A stretch of DNA of 64,000 nt from Curvibacter microcysteis (lineage in GTDB: Bacteria > Pseudomonadota > Gammaproteobacteria > Burkholderiales > Burkholderiaceae_C). A program made the position numbers and the translations under genes. Location: assembly GCF_028649455.1 (NCBI RefSeq), contig NZ_JAQSIO010000001.1, forward strand, positions 310,001-374,000, given 5' to 3'. Every line of letters starts with the position of its first letter. The first letter of the stretch is position 1. The notes beneath the pieces were generated by a model. That model was given only the letters and a program-made list of their open reading frames with translations, did no database searches and was not told where the DNA came from. Of the stretch, positions 18,996-28,022 are shown piece after piece.

Positions 18996-19424
18996 GTTGA
19001 ATATCTAGGTTTGTAGATCGTCATCAATCTGCAAGAATCGCGCCGGCGATGCACATTGCGAGTTCTGAGAGAACGCTAGACCTCACTGGGTGTTCGATCA
19101 AATGGGATGCGAGGGATATTCTGGACACGGTATTTTTCTGAAATGGGCTCGCGCGCCAGTGGAATCTGGATCAGCCAAGAGAGCCGTCATGCGGCGCCTC
19201 GTCGGGCACACTGGCGTCGCAAGATCACCCCCTGCTGGCCACAAAAATCTCTCAATGCACGCACCTTGCATGAATGCCTGCGATGGGGATGGCAAACAAA
19301 ATGCAGCGGTCGATCCTGCACCGTCCAGTCAGGGAGGCTCGGGTACCCGCTTGTGGTTGACACCAAGAAACTCTGAGCGCAAAAGCTCGTGGATACGCCG
19401 GCACGCTCGTGCTGATCGCCTTGT
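18996..19424. other. Intergenic region with a short element repeated at 34 kb
   Basis: No convincing gene. The stretch at 19113-19140 (GGGATATTCTGGACACGGTA onward) matches 34180-34207 at about 22 of 28 positions, which suggests the end of a former insertion sequence. Confidence 0.35.
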
Positions 19425-20771
19425 TCATAGAGGCTTCTTCGCAGTCTGGAACGGCAAACACACACGTGCCAGCATGTCCGAAATCACATCCATGCGGATG
19501 GATCGCAGGAGACGGGCTTCAGCGCCCATCGTCTCCAGTGTCGGGTTGCCGTGCGGACCCTCTGGATCAAGCATGGTGGCTTCCAGCTTTTTGACGATGT
19601 CGTCAGCTGCCTCTCCCAGCTTGCCCACGATCTTGCCGACCTCGCGCGCGGCGGTGGCTTTGTTGAGCCCCAGCGCCATGCCGGTGTTGATGAGCTTTTC
19701 GTAGGTCACGTCGGCGAAGTAATCCGCATCAGCGACTGGTGACGCCAGCTTTTCGTTGGGCCAAACGGCATCGCCGTCGCTATAAACCCGCGTGTGGTAC
19801 ACAGCCGTGCATAAGAGGTCGTAGAAAGGCGCCACCCGCTTACCGTCCCTGTCCACCAAGAACGAGATGTTCTTCAGGTGCGAATCCGAGTTCCCCACCA
19901 TGGTGTTGAAGACAATCCAGCGGTACACCTCCAAGCGCGCCAACGTCTTGTTACGGCACTGACCAATGAGCTCCTTGAGCTTGGGGAGCGTCGCGCTGGT
20001 GTACTTGTTGTAGGCGGGCTCGTTGAGCATCTGGATACCGTCCAGCGCATGCACTCGGGACGGCTCGATGGGCCCTGGTGTGCGGTCGAAGCGTGTGATG
20101 ATGAACACGGCCTCAGGCAGGTACAAGTGGCAGACCTCCGGCACGTTGAGCCCCAGCCGCGCGGCCAGCAACATGGTGAACGTCTCGTTGATCACCGAGT
20201 GCGGATAGCCCTCGGCCGTGGAATTCGGCTTGAGGATGTGGGTGGATGGTGTGCCTTTCAGAGGCTCACTCAACGCCTTACGCTGCGGATCGAATAGGAC
20301 CACCATCTTGTGTTGGGCCCCCGCCAAAGACATGCGCTTGGGAGCGTCCTTGTTCAGTGATGCCCTGGGCAGGTTGCGGATACGTTGAGACAGATCGCTC
20401 CATATGAGCGGCTGCATGCCTTTCTCGGGAGTCGCGGCGTTTTCAGCCTGCAGCACCAGAGCGCCAGCAGACTCCATGCCCAAGCGCTCCAGCATGCCGA
20501 AAGCATCGGTGGACTCGACATCAACCTCGCTGGCCAGCATCTGACGCATCAGTTCTTCTGGCAGCAAGTTGTCGAAGAACCACTGCACGGGCCGTACCGA
20601 TGCGCCGTCCAACAGCCAGTCGCTGGCCAGCGGGATGGATGGGGCCAGCGCGAAGGCGTTTGGACTTTCAAGCCAGGTGCGGGCGTAGTGGAAGGCCCAG
20701 ATGTTGTCCGCATCTCGCAGGGTGCCCACCAGAGCACCGTTGATGAGGACGTGGAGTGTGCGGACGGTCAC
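19425..20771 (-). CDS. hipA: HipA-family toxin kinase
   Basis: 448 residues, full length for HipA. N-terminal subdomain (VLINGALVGTL ... FDNLLPE), the P-loop-like segment SLAGAQHKM at 148-156, ATP-contacting Lys181 in THILKP, catalytic loop GNSDSHLKN with Asp296, and metal-binding Asp318 in APFYDLL. In E. coli HipA phosphorylates glutamyl-tRNA synthetase and causes growth arrest; the target of this homologue is unknown. Its start overlaps hipB by 4 bases (stop/start coupling), giving the usual antitoxin-first order. All key residues are intact, so an active toxin is expected. Confidence 0.92.
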   Translation of the reverse strand: MTVRTLHVLINGALVGTLRDADNIWAFHYARTWLESPNAFALAPSIPLASDWLLDGASVRPVQWFFDNLLPEELMRQMLASEVDVESTDAFGMLERLGMESAGALVLQAENAATPEKGMQPLIWSDLSQRIRNLPRASLNKDAPKRMSLAGAQHKMVVLFDPQRKALSEPLKGTPSTHILKPNSTAEGYPHSVINETFTMLLAARLGLNVPEVCHLYLPEAVFIITRFDRTPGPIEPSRVHALDGIQMLNEPAYNKYTSATLPKLKELIGQCRNKTLARLEVYRWIVFNTMVGNSDSHLKNISFLVDRDGKRVAPFYDLLCTAVYHTRVYSDGDAVWPNEKLASPVADADYFADVTYEKLINTGMALGLNKATAAREVGKIVGKLGEAADDIVKKLEATMLDPEGPHGNPTLETMGAEARLLRSIRMDVISDMLARVCLPFQTAKKPL

Positions 20772-21067
20772 TCACCCTCCCTCTTGAAGATCCGGGTGTG
20801 TTGGGTGCTGACCTTGGGCAAATATTTGTCCATGACCAGTGTCACGGCTTCCGCCTGTGACTCGGGCACCTCCAGCACCATGCGGATGCCCAGTTCTTCG
20901 AGTACCTTGATGACTCGACCGAACTGAACGGTGTCTTTGCCCTTTTCCAGATCGCGCAGAAACACATGGCTGACACCTGGAACATCGTCCTGGCGGATGC
21001 CGCTGACCTTGCGCACGGCGCGGATGGCCGCACCCACGCTCTCGACTGATGTGACCGGCAAGCGCAT
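20768..21067 (-). CDS. hipB: HipB-like antitoxin, XRE family
   Basis: 99 residues with an XRE helix-turn-helix (VGAAIRAVRKVSGIRQDDVPGVSHVFLRDLEKG). It is longer at the C-terminus than E. coli HipB (88 residues). The start ATG at 21065-21067 has AGGAG seven bases upstream. It should bind HipA and repress the operon; two identical 13-base sites flank the promoter just upstream. The helix-turn-helix lacks the usual alanine-glycine turn (PGVSHVF), but this is common in HipB relatives. Confidence 0.88.
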   Translation of the reverse strand: MRLPVTSVESVGAAIRAVRKVSGIRQDDVPGVSHVFLRDLEKGKDTVQFGRVIKVLEELGIRMVLEVPESQAEAVTLVMDKYLPKVSTQHTRIFKREGE

Positions 21068-21080
21068 TGCTTAACTCCTT

Positions 21081-21143
21081 AATCGCAATGAACGCTTAGA
21101 TTTTAGCGAATTTGAACTCTGGCACAAGAAAATCGCAATGAAC
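21081..21143 (-). promoter_or_regulatory. hipBA promoter flanked by duplicate operators
   Basis: Read leftward: the 13-mer GTTCATTGCGATT (21131-21143), then -35 TTGTGC (21122-21127), a 16-base spacer, -10 TAAAAT (21100-21105), then the identical 13-mer (21081-21093) and the ribosome site of hipB. The copies are exactly 50 bases apart, about five helical turns, so two repressor dimers could sit on one DNA face around the promoter. Confidence 0.7.
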
Positions 21144-21561
21144 CCTTCGTTTTTTGGTATCCGCAGTGGTGCATAAGACAAAAACTAAGCGATCGATTAG
21201 ATCAGGCTGGAAATAGGGTGGCTAAGCGCATTCATCGCAGCCATTGTTTAGGTGGCTGATGCTTCTGCTCAGCGGTCACCCACACAACACAGGTTTTCAT
21301 GTCACCGCTAGTCAGTTCACCCCTGCGCAGCGCCCAGGATCGCTTGGCTTAGCAAACGGGTGCCGTGAACTACCAGCGCCAAGGGCGCCCTGTGCAGAAT
21401 CTGCATGATCAATGCGGGGCGGTCCTACCTTCGTGATCGAGACCAGCCTTGATAGGGCAAAAGCCAGCGCCCGACTCACTAACAAAGATTCGACCCGGTG
21501 ATACCGCTGGATGACGCCCCCATGACCCTGCGCGCATCACCTTGAATTGGGCCAGAAACAA
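21144..21561. other. Intergenic region, no gene seen
   Basis: About 420 bases between hipB and the end of the IclR gene. No ORF, repeat or hairpin I can support. Confidence 0.5.
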
Positions 21562-22350
21562 TCAGGTCCGCGCATCCGCCTGGGTTGAAGCGTCGACTTC
21601 TCCAGCCAGCGTCAGTGACATGCGTCGTGCCGCATTGCACAGATGAGCGATCAATTGCATCTGAGTGGCCTGTAGGCGATCGGTAGGGCCTGTGATGCTG
21701 AGGGCTGCCAAAACTTGGCCGCTCTTGCCTCGGACAGGGGCGGCAAAAGCACCAAACCCAGACGTTATTTCACCCATCGAAACACTGTACCCCTCGGCAT
21801 GGATTCGACTGATCTCTTGGGTCAATCGGCTTCGGTGGGTCAAGGTTTGCGGGGTGTAGCGCGGCAGCTCACTGGAGAACAACGCTTGTCGAACCTCCTC
21901 TGGTGCATAAGCCAGCAGCAGTTTGCAGGAAGCGCCTGCATGCAGGCGGCGGCGACTGCCGGCCTGGCTGCGAATGGGCTGATCACGCGCGCTTTGCCAG
22001 CGATCAATACAAACCGAATCCAGACCGTCGCGCACCCGAAGCTGTACGTTCTCATGACACTCGCCAGCCAGCGCCAGCAAGTGCGGTCGGGTCAAGCCCA
22101 CCAGGTCAATCTGCTCTTGAGCAGCAACGCCCAGGTAGAGCGCCTGCACATCCAAGTGGTAGGTGGGACTCTTGCCAAGGCGAGTGACCAAACGACGCTG
22201 CTCCAACGTGTAAAGCAAGCGGAAGGTGCGTGCCTTGGTATTGCCCGATCGTTGAGCCAGCTCGCTCACACCAAGGCCTGGGTTCTGGGCCACCAACAGC
22301 ATGAGGGCTACAGCTTCATCGACAGCGGAGACCGTGTAGTCAGTAGTCAT
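21562..22350 (-). CDS. IclR-family transcriptional regulator
   Basis: 262 residues from ATG at 22350 (MTTDYTVSAVDEAVALMLLV); an upstream ATG at 22455 would add 35 residues of non-family character. Winged helix-turn-helix at residues ~5-65 (GLGVSELAQRSGNTKARTFRLL), then the IclR effector domain with RRRLHAGASCKLLLAYAP and the closing GEITSGFGAFAAPVRGKSGQVLAALSITGP. It is divergent from the porin/N-formylglutamate-hydrolase/binding-protein set and is the obvious candidate to control it in response to its substrate. An AAAGG sits about ten bases upstream of the start. Confidence 0.88.
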   Translation of the reverse strand: MTTDYTVSAVDEAVALMLLVAQNPGLGVSELAQRSGNTKARTFRLLYTLEQRRLVTRLGKSPTYHLDVQALYLGVAAQEQIDLVGLTRPHLLALAGECHENVQLRVRDGLDSVCIDRWQSARDQPIRSQAGSRRRLHAGASCKLLLAYAPEEVRQALFSSELPRYTPQTLTHRSRLTQEISRIHAEGYSVSMGEITSGFGAFAAPVRGKSGQVLAALSITGPTDRLQATQMQLIAHLCNAARRMSLTLAGEVDASTQADART

Positions 22351-22506
22351 CAGAATGCGTACCTTTTGATAGTCGTCTGTTTCGCTGCTTGAAAAACTTG
22401 AATTGAATGTATCACTGAAGCCAGTTATCGCTGTATCGAGAGGCTTTGAAATCATAGGATACCGATCGCCGGCAAGTCATTTCAAACAACGAAACGAAAG
22501 ATCCTC

Positions 22507-23607
22507 ATGAAAAACAGCTCAGCAAGTCAGCTGACACTGGCCGGCGTTGCCGCATGGTTAGCGCTGTGCGGACCCGCAAGCGCCGACGATGACACCAAGC
22601 AGGAAGCGCCCCGCGCTCAAAGCAGTCTGAGCGTCTACGGCCGCCTAGACCTGAGCGTGGAAACTGTGCATTCCGAGGCCAAGTCCAATGTGAGCTACGG
22701 TACCGCCGGAACCGGTCGCACGCAGATGTCTGACAACACGTCGCGACTGGGATTCAGAGGCATCGAGGACCTCGGCGCAGGGCAGCAGGCAGTGTTCGGG
22801 ATTGAGTTCGGCATCAACGCACCCAACGGCAGCATGGTCTCGCCGCCGATGCGCAATGCCTATGTCGGTCTGCGCGGGCCCTGGGGCACGCTCAACATGG
22901 GACGGCTTGACTCTGATACCCCCACTGGCTCGCCCTTGTACTCCCAGGCCGCACGCAATCTGCGCTGGATCGTGCACGATGCCGGAGTGGTCGCCATCGG
23001 CACCCGGGTGCTCAATGGCAACAACCGTGTGTCCAATGCAGTGACCTACAAGACCCCCGACCTGGGCGGGTTCAATGCGGTGGCTCGGGTCAATCTGGCA
23101 GGCCCTGAGGGCACGACCACGACAAGCAATCCAGCGCTGAAATCACCCGATGACTTCAAGCAGTACCAGGTGGCGCTGAACTACAAAAACGGCCCCTGGG
23201 GCGTGGGCACAGGTTACGGCTGGGATGACAAGAAGGGGGGCTTCCTGGCCAACGACTTTAAGAACAAAGCCCAGGCAGTGGCCAGCTATGAGGCACCGAG
23301 CTTCAAAACCTATGCCCTGCTCAGCCAGGAACAGTTCAATGCCGCACCGGGCGCCCGTTCGGCCGTCAAGGTGTGGCTGATCGGCGCCACCGTGCCCTTT
23401 GGCGTGCACCGCGTCACGGCCAACTTCATGCAGCGCGACGTGCAACTCGACCGAGCCGGCAAGTTGAAGAAGTTTCAGGCTGACTACAGCCACAGCCTGA
23501 GTGCGCGCAGCACCTTGTATGTGTTTGTTGATCGCGACGTGAGCAACAGCCACCTGCCCAACACCCTGGCCACCGGCTTGGGGGTGGGCATGATGCATCG
23601 ATTCTGA
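22507..23607 (+). CDS. Trimeric porin, Burkholderia type
   Basis: 366 residues. Signal peptide ending GPASA, first strand SSLSVYGRLDLSVETVH, the conserved SRLGFRGIEDLGAGQQAVFGIEFG, NAYVGLRGPWGTLNMGRLDSDT, and a C-terminal phenylalanine (GVGMMHRF) needed for outer-membrane assembly. Porins of this family (Gram-negative porin_4) pass small anions. It starts the gene set IclR-divergent porin, hydrolase, binding protein, so it probably supplies the outer-membrane entry route for the substrate. The hydrolase starts 14 bases after its stop. Confidence 0.9.
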   Translation: MKNSSASQLTLAGVAAWLALCGPASADDDTKQEAPRAQSSLSVYGRLDLSVETVHSEAKSNVSYGTAGTGRTQMSDNTSRLGFRGIEDLGAGQQAVFGIEFGINAPNGSMVSPPMRNAYVGLRGPWGTLNMGRLDSDTPTGSPLYSQAARNLRWIVHDAGVVAIGTRVLNGNNRVSNAVTYKTPDLGGFNAVARVNLAGPEGTTTTSNPALKSPDDFKQYQVALNYKNGPWGVGTGYGWDDKKGGFLANDFKNKAQAVASYEAPSFKTYALLSQEQFNAAPGARSAVKVWLIGATVPFGVHRVTANFMQRDVQLDRAGKLKKFQADYSHSLSARSTLYVFVDRDVSNSHLPNTLATGLGVGMMHRF

Positions 23608-23621
23608 AGCGGGAGCCTAGC

Positions 23622-24539
23622 TTGACCCCACTTCCTCTGAAATCAGGCCCATCACTGGCCTACGATCTGTTGCCGGCCAGGCCAGACAGAGCACGCCTCC
23701 CCCTGGTGATCGACTCTCCGCACAGCTGGCCTCATTGGCCCGAGGACGTTCCCACGCTGGCCCCCTGGTCCGCCATCCGAACCTCCTGGGACGCCCATGT
23801 GGATGCGCTCTGGGCTCAGGCTGTGGACGGGCGTGCGCCCGTTCTTTCAGCCCGATTCCACCGCTCCTTGATCGATGTGAACCGTGCTCGCGACGACATC
23901 GATCCGACCATGCTCGACGCACCCTGGCCAGGCCCTTTGGCACCCAGCGACAAGTCCGAGCGCGGCTTCGGCTTGATCCGGCGCCTGGCATTGCCAGGGG
24001 TGCCGATGTACAACCACGCCCTGCCCGTTGGGGAAGTTGAGCGGCGGCTAGCTGCCTACTACGACCCATACCACACGGCCCTGACCACGCTGATCGAGTC
24101 CACTCAGGGGCGCTTCGGCCATTGCCTGCATCTGGACTGCCATTCCATGAAGTCGGTGGGCAACGCCATGAACCTGGATGTCGGTCGGCCCCGGCCCGAT
24201 GTGGTGGTCAGCGACCTCTACGGCCAAACTGCCGCACCCGAAGTGACACAGGCAGTGGCGCAGTTGTTGCGCGACCAGGGGCTGAGTGTCTCCATCAACG
24301 ACCCCTATGAAGGGGCCGAGTTGATCCGCCGACATGGCCAGCCGATGGATCACAGGCACAGCCTGCAAATTGAGCTGAACCGCGGGCTCTACATGGACGA
24401 AACCCTGTTCACGCTGACGCCTGGCCATGGCCTGCTGGTGCAAGCCTTGCGATGCATGCTGGACGGGCTGTCTGCCGAGCTAAATCACTTGCTGCAACCT
24501 CAGACCAAGTCTTCACCCGATACCTGGGAAACAACATGA
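23622..24539 (+). CDS. N-formylglutamate amidohydrolase family protein
   Basis: 305 residues from a TTG start at 23622 with GGGAG seven bases upstream; no ATG occurs near. Family features: LPLVIDSPHSWPHWP near the start, SLIDVNRARDDIDPTML, LDCHSMKSVG (metal His), RPDVVVSDLYG, INDPYEGAELIRRHGQP, and HSLQIELNRGLYMDE. The HutG-type enzymes hydrolyse N-formyl-L-glutamate to formate and glutamate at the end of one histidine-degradation route, but no other hut gene is nearby, so another N-acyl amino acid may be the substrate. It overlaps the binding-protein gene by 4 bases (ATGA). Confidence 0.85.
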   Translation: MTPLPLKSGPSLAYDLLPARPDRARLPLVIDSPHSWPHWPEDVPTLAPWSAIRTSWDAHVDALWAQAVDGRAPVLSARFHRSLIDVNRARDDIDPTMLDAPWPGPLAPSDKSERGFGLIRRLALPGVPMYNHALPVGEVERRLAAYYDPYHTALTTLIESTQGRFGHCLHLDCHSMKSVGNAMNLDVGRPRPDVVVSDLYGQTAAPEVTQAVAQLLRDQGLSVSINDPYEGAELIRRHGQPMDHRHSLQIELNRGLYMDETLFTLTPGHGLLVQALRCMLDGLSAELNHLLQPQTKSSPDTWETT

Positions 24540-25510
24540 AAAAGCCCCTCTTACCCTTGCTGAACCGATTGAAGATTTTGGCGTGTGGCCTCGTGCTGGT
24601 GGGCACCAATGCACTGGCAGCCTATCCAGACAAGCCAGTGCGCATCGTGCTGCCTTTTCCAGCGGGGGCCGCAGCCGACACGGCCATGCGTGTGATTGCA
24701 ACCCGGCTGTCGGAGCAGTTGAAACAGCCCGTCATCATTGACAACAAGCCCGGCGCACCCGGCTTCCAATCGGTGGCGTCGGCGCCAGCAGATGGCTACA
24801 CCTTGATACTCGGCGCAGGCTCCCACATCGTGACCGAGCCCATGATCAAGACCCGCCTGGCCTACCAACCTGAGCGCGACTTGACACCCGTCGGCATGGT
24901 GCTCACCAACACTCCCGTGTTCACGGCCACACCGTCGTTGGGCGTCAAGTCGCTGGGCGGCCTGTTGAGTCTCTTGAAGAGCAAGCCCGGTGAATTGAAC
25001 TACAGCTCCGGCGGCGTGGGCAGCCCCAACCACCTGGCCATGGAAGCGTTCCAGCAAGCCACCGGTACACGATTGGTCAACATCCCCTACAAAGGCGGGG
25101 CCCCCTCGGTGAATGATTTGGTTGCCGGACATGTGCAAGTCGGCATCAATGCCATCCCCAGCGTGATTCAGTACATCCAGGTGGGCAAGCTACAGCCATT
25201 GGCGGTCGCGGCAACCAAGCGCCATGCGAGCCTGCCGCAGGTGCCGACCTTCAGTGAACTGGGGGTCAGCGGGCTTGAGTATGAGATCTGGTATGGCCTC
25301 TTCGCGCCCGCCAAGACACCCAAAGCGCTGGTCCTGCACATGAACCAAGCTCTGCAGGCTTGCCTGGGGGACCCGGGAGTGGTTCGCCAGTTGAGGGACC
25401 AAGGGGCAGAACCCAGTCCGGGCAGCGCCGAGGCACTCACCGCCTACATCAAGCGCGACACCGAAAAATGGCGCCAAGTGATCCGCCAGAGCGGCATTCG
25501 GCCGGAATGA
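24536..25510 (+). CDS. Bug/TctC-type periplasmic binding protein
   Basis: 324 residues from ATG at 24536 overlapping the hydrolase stop. Signal peptide (LKILACGLVLVGTNALA), then the family start YPDKPVRIVLPFPAGAAADT, PVIIDNKPGAPG, ADGYTLILGAGSH, NIPYKGGAPSVNDLVAGHVQVG and LPQVPTFSELGVSG. Such proteins bind carboxylates in the periplasm and serve tripartite tricarboxylate transporters; here no TctA or TctB follows, so it either shares a membrane part encoded elsewhere or acts as a sensor. Being fused by overlap to an N-formylglutamate-type hydrolase suggests that an acylated amino acid is the ligand. Confidence 0.9.
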   Translation: MKKPLLPLLNRLKILACGLVLVGTNALAAYPDKPVRIVLPFPAGAAADTAMRVIATRLSEQLKQPVIIDNKPGAPGFQSVASAPADGYTLILGAGSHIVTEPMIKTRLAYQPERDLTPVGMVLTNTPVFTATPSLGVKSLGGLLSLLKSKPGELNYSSGGVGSPNHLAMEAFQQATGTRLVNIPYKGGAPSVNDLVAGHVQVGINAIPSVIQYIQVGKLQPLAVAATKRHASLPQVPTFSELGVSGLEYEIWYGLFAPAKTPKALVLHMNQALQACLGDPGVVRQLRDQGAEPSPGSAEALTAYIKRDTEKWRQVIRQSGIRPE

Positions 25511-25992
25511 ACTCGGTCTGATCTGAGTACCAAGCGGTTGACCAACCCGCCTCGCCTGTGAGCACAGCTCGGAGGCGAAGCCACATCGCCACAGTTTTGA
25601 ACTGCCCCCAGAAGCTGGGCGATCACGATGCCGCCGTTCAGGCGGTGCTCCTCAAGCGTGACTTCACCGGACTGTGTCCCTGCAACCGGAGCAGGACTCA
25701 GAGCCGATTGACTCTGCGGCTAAGCACTGCATCAAGCGCTTGGGCGCGTATGCCACTGGTGACAACCAGCTTGCCACGTCCCGCAGAGAGATCAGTGCAC
25801 AAAAGGAGACAACGCACACAACCGATGCCAAGAAGTCAGTGAGCCTCCCAAGCGACGCAAGTCCATACCATCGTGTATGTTATTAGACTGTTTGGTATTA
25901 AACGAGTCATTCAAGTTATCATTTACTCGCGCTGGTTCAATCAGCGTGTCCCACAACGGGATCAATCAAACCCTTCTGATCTGGAGTCCGAA
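25511..25992. other. Intergenic region upstream of fasciclin gene
   Basis: Nothing I can identify as a gene; a + strand ORF at 25558-25842 has no recognisable family. The last 120 bases turn AT-rich and probably contain the promoter of the fasciclin gene. Confidence 0.45.
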
Positions 25993-26445
25993 ATGAAAAA
26001 AATCTTGGTTGCTTGCTTGGTTGGCCTCAGCGCACTGAGCTCTCAAGCTGCTGACATCGTCGACACCGCCATTTCTGCGGGTTCTTTCAAGACCCTGGTG
26101 ACGGCCGTCCAAGCCGCAGGTTTGGTAGACACGCTCAAGGGTCCGGGCCCGTTCACGGTCTTTGCCCCCACTGATGAAGCATTTGCGAAAGTCCCCAAGG
26201 CTCAGCTGGAGGCGCTTCTCAAGGACAAGGCTGCGCTGACCAAAGTACTGACCTACCACGTCGTTCCGGGCAAAGTCATGGCCAAGGACATCAAGCCCGG
26301 CAAAGTCACGACCGTGCAAGGCTCGGAGCTGACGGTCAGCACGATGGGCGGGGTGAAGGTGGACAACGCCAACGTTGTCAAAGCCGACATCGTGACCGAC
26401 AACGGCGTGATCCATGTGATTGACAGCGTGGTGCTGCCGAAATAA
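25993..26445 (+). CDS. Secreted fasciclin (FAS1) domain protein
   Basis: 150 residues from ATG at 25993 (an upstream in-frame start would not give a signal peptide). Signal [19 protein letters not shown], then one FAS1 domain with the two conserved segments [15 protein letters not shown] (H1 box) and [16 protein letters not shown], ending [14 protein letters not shown] (H2 box). FAS1 proteins mediate adhesion or interactions with the envelope or host; the precise role here is unknown. It stands alone and has strong, even codon use. Confidence 0.92.
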   Translation: MKKILVACLVGLSALSSQAADIVDTAISAGSFKTLVTAVQAAGLVDTLKGPGPFTVFAPTDEAFAKVPKAQLEALLKDKAALTKVLTYHVVPGKVMAKDIKPGKVTTVQGSELTVSTMGGVKVDNANVVKADIVTDNGVIHVIDSVVLPK

Positions 26446-26466
26446 CTCTGCTCAGTCATGCTGAAT

Positions 26467-26492
26467 TGGCCCATCACATTCTCGATGGGCCA
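26467..26492 (+). terminator. Possible terminator hairpin after fasciclin gene
   Basis: TGGCCCATC pairs perfectly with GATGGGCCA around an 8-base loop, 22 bases after the stop codon. No T run follows, so intrinsic termination would be weak. Confidence 0.4.
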
Positions 26493-26582
26493 GCCCTGGA
26501 GGGCTTGCTCCAGGGCATCAAGCGCCAAGACCGTGCTTATTGAGCTCCTGAGCGCGAGCTCCAGTTCTCAAAAGTGCACAAA

Positions 26583-26754
26583 CGCCTGGTGACCTTCAGG
26601 CCTCGTATCCATGCTTGGCGGTTGATAGCACGTGCCCCCAACAACGCTGCGCGGCTGATCTGTGCCTGGCGTGGGCTTGGCGCGAAGGGTATGTCTCACT
26701 GGCTCTGGTGATCGACTGCTACAGCCGTGAGTTGCTGGGGCGGTACTCTTGAGC
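26583..26754 (+). pseudogene. IS3-family transposase (OrfB) fragment
   Basis: Two frames joined by a frameshift translate to RPRIHAWRLIARAPNN and AADLCLAWAWREGYVSLALV followed by IDCYSRELLGRYS, matching the segment of IS3-family OrfB around the first catalytic aspartate (DLCxVW...LALVIDCxxRELLG). A stop follows at 26752-26754 and neither end of an element is present. A decayed scrap with no function. Confidence 0.7.
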
Positions 26755-26831
26755 CGAGGTGGCTATCAGCTCAATACGCGGTCTTGATCAAAAATCAGGT
26801 CACGTCAGATCAAGGTCTGGACCGAGCCCAC

Positions 26832-27589
26832 TCAGTCCTTGCGATGGCGACGCATCGCGAAGGCAGCAATCATCATGAAACCAGACAGCACGATAAGCCC
26901 CACTCAGAGAGCGTCGGAACAGATGTCGGCACGGCTAAATCGGGAGAGGTGACGACTAGGCTCACACTGTCGAACCCAACCACGGCTGCGCCGGTCATAC
27001 TTTTCGACGAGATGAACAGGGCAAAGCGGACCCTCGTGCCCGCATAAGCAGACACGTTCACACTTGCAGCCGTCCTGGATACAAACGCCGTGTCGGTCAT
27101 GCCCGACCGATGAGCAACGAAATTTCCGGCATCAGTGCTGTAAGGGACCGTCGCAGTCGAATACAAGCCGGCCCGGTAGGCCATATCAGTGCTGCCCTTA
27201 CCGCCGGACTGCTTCTGCCCAACTTTCAAGCTGAAGTTCGCTGTCGTGGCGCCAGCCGGAATGACAACATCCTGGTACAGCACGCAATCGACAATCGAAA
27301 AGTCGTGTGTAGGCTGCGTATTGCTGCCCAACGCTATGTGAGAGCCGTTGTCAGCCACAAAGCCCCGCGTCGACGTCACGACCTCTGCGCTAGGAGCGCC
27401 CACTGAGGTCATCGAGCAAGTCGTGGCGCCTGGGTTATCTGTCGAAGGCGCAACTGTCCAACTCGTCATCCACATTTCGAATGAGCCGTTACTGACTACC
27501 TCGGTCGTAGCCGCCATACCAAATGCAGGCACCATCGCAGCACATGAGAGAAGAGGTCAGAATCGGGCCAAGCGAGCAAAGATAATCAT
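26832..27589 (-). pseudogene. IPTL-CTERM surface protein gene, stop and frameshift
   Basis: Reverse strand. From ATG 27589 the signal region reads MIIFARLARF, then TGA (27557-27559) where a tryptophan would fit, then PLLSCAAMVPAFGMAATTEVV and a beta-rich exported domain of about 190 residues. It ends SVPTLSEWG, the IPTL-CTERM signature, but the frame then runs to an early stop at 26873. Shifting by one base at the run of four C (26898-26901) restores the expected tail LIVLSGFMMIAAFAMRRHRKD and a stop at 26832-26834. So both ends of the export/sorting apparatus are disabled by single changes, while the body is intact. Confidence 0.75.
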
Positions 27590-27644
27590 TTTTGAAGTAT
27601 TTTTAATTCTATTCAAGCACTGTAGACGCTATTTTAACAATCGA

Positions 27645-27740
27645 TTATGCGGCGACAGAAAAGAATGTACCACTGGCGCAAGGTGCCGCATATGCAGTCA
27701 AGCTGCCTAAAATTGGGAAGGAAACCTCAACCAGCACGGC
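27645..27740 (-). pseudogene. Remnant of a second IPTL-type gene start
   Basis: Reverse translation gives LGSLTAYAAPCASGTF, closely matching the signal-peptide end FGSLTAHAALCVSGTP of the intact neighbour at 28023-28955; DNA identity is also visible (27668-27715 against 28797-28845). A stop follows at 27645-27647. This is the leftover 5' end of a duplicated gene. Confidence 0.6.
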
Positions 27741-28022
27741 AAATTTGCATTTTTTCGAGTGATGTTTATTGTAGTCATTTGATCAAGCGGCCTATTCGAT
27801 ACTGAATTGTTTGCATATTCGCCTTAATATTTGAGAGGGGGCTTCTATAAATGGCATTCAAAAGCCCATAACTCTCGGGAAAGACCAGCCGCATTGACGA
27901 CGCATCCTAGTCTGAAAAAAGTGAGTATCAAGCCACAGTCGATTATGAATCCGCTTTGCAAGTTCAGAATGGCCATCGCGTGAGGCAACAGCCAGGAGCG
28001 TGGCAAGCGCCCCTGGTAGGAG

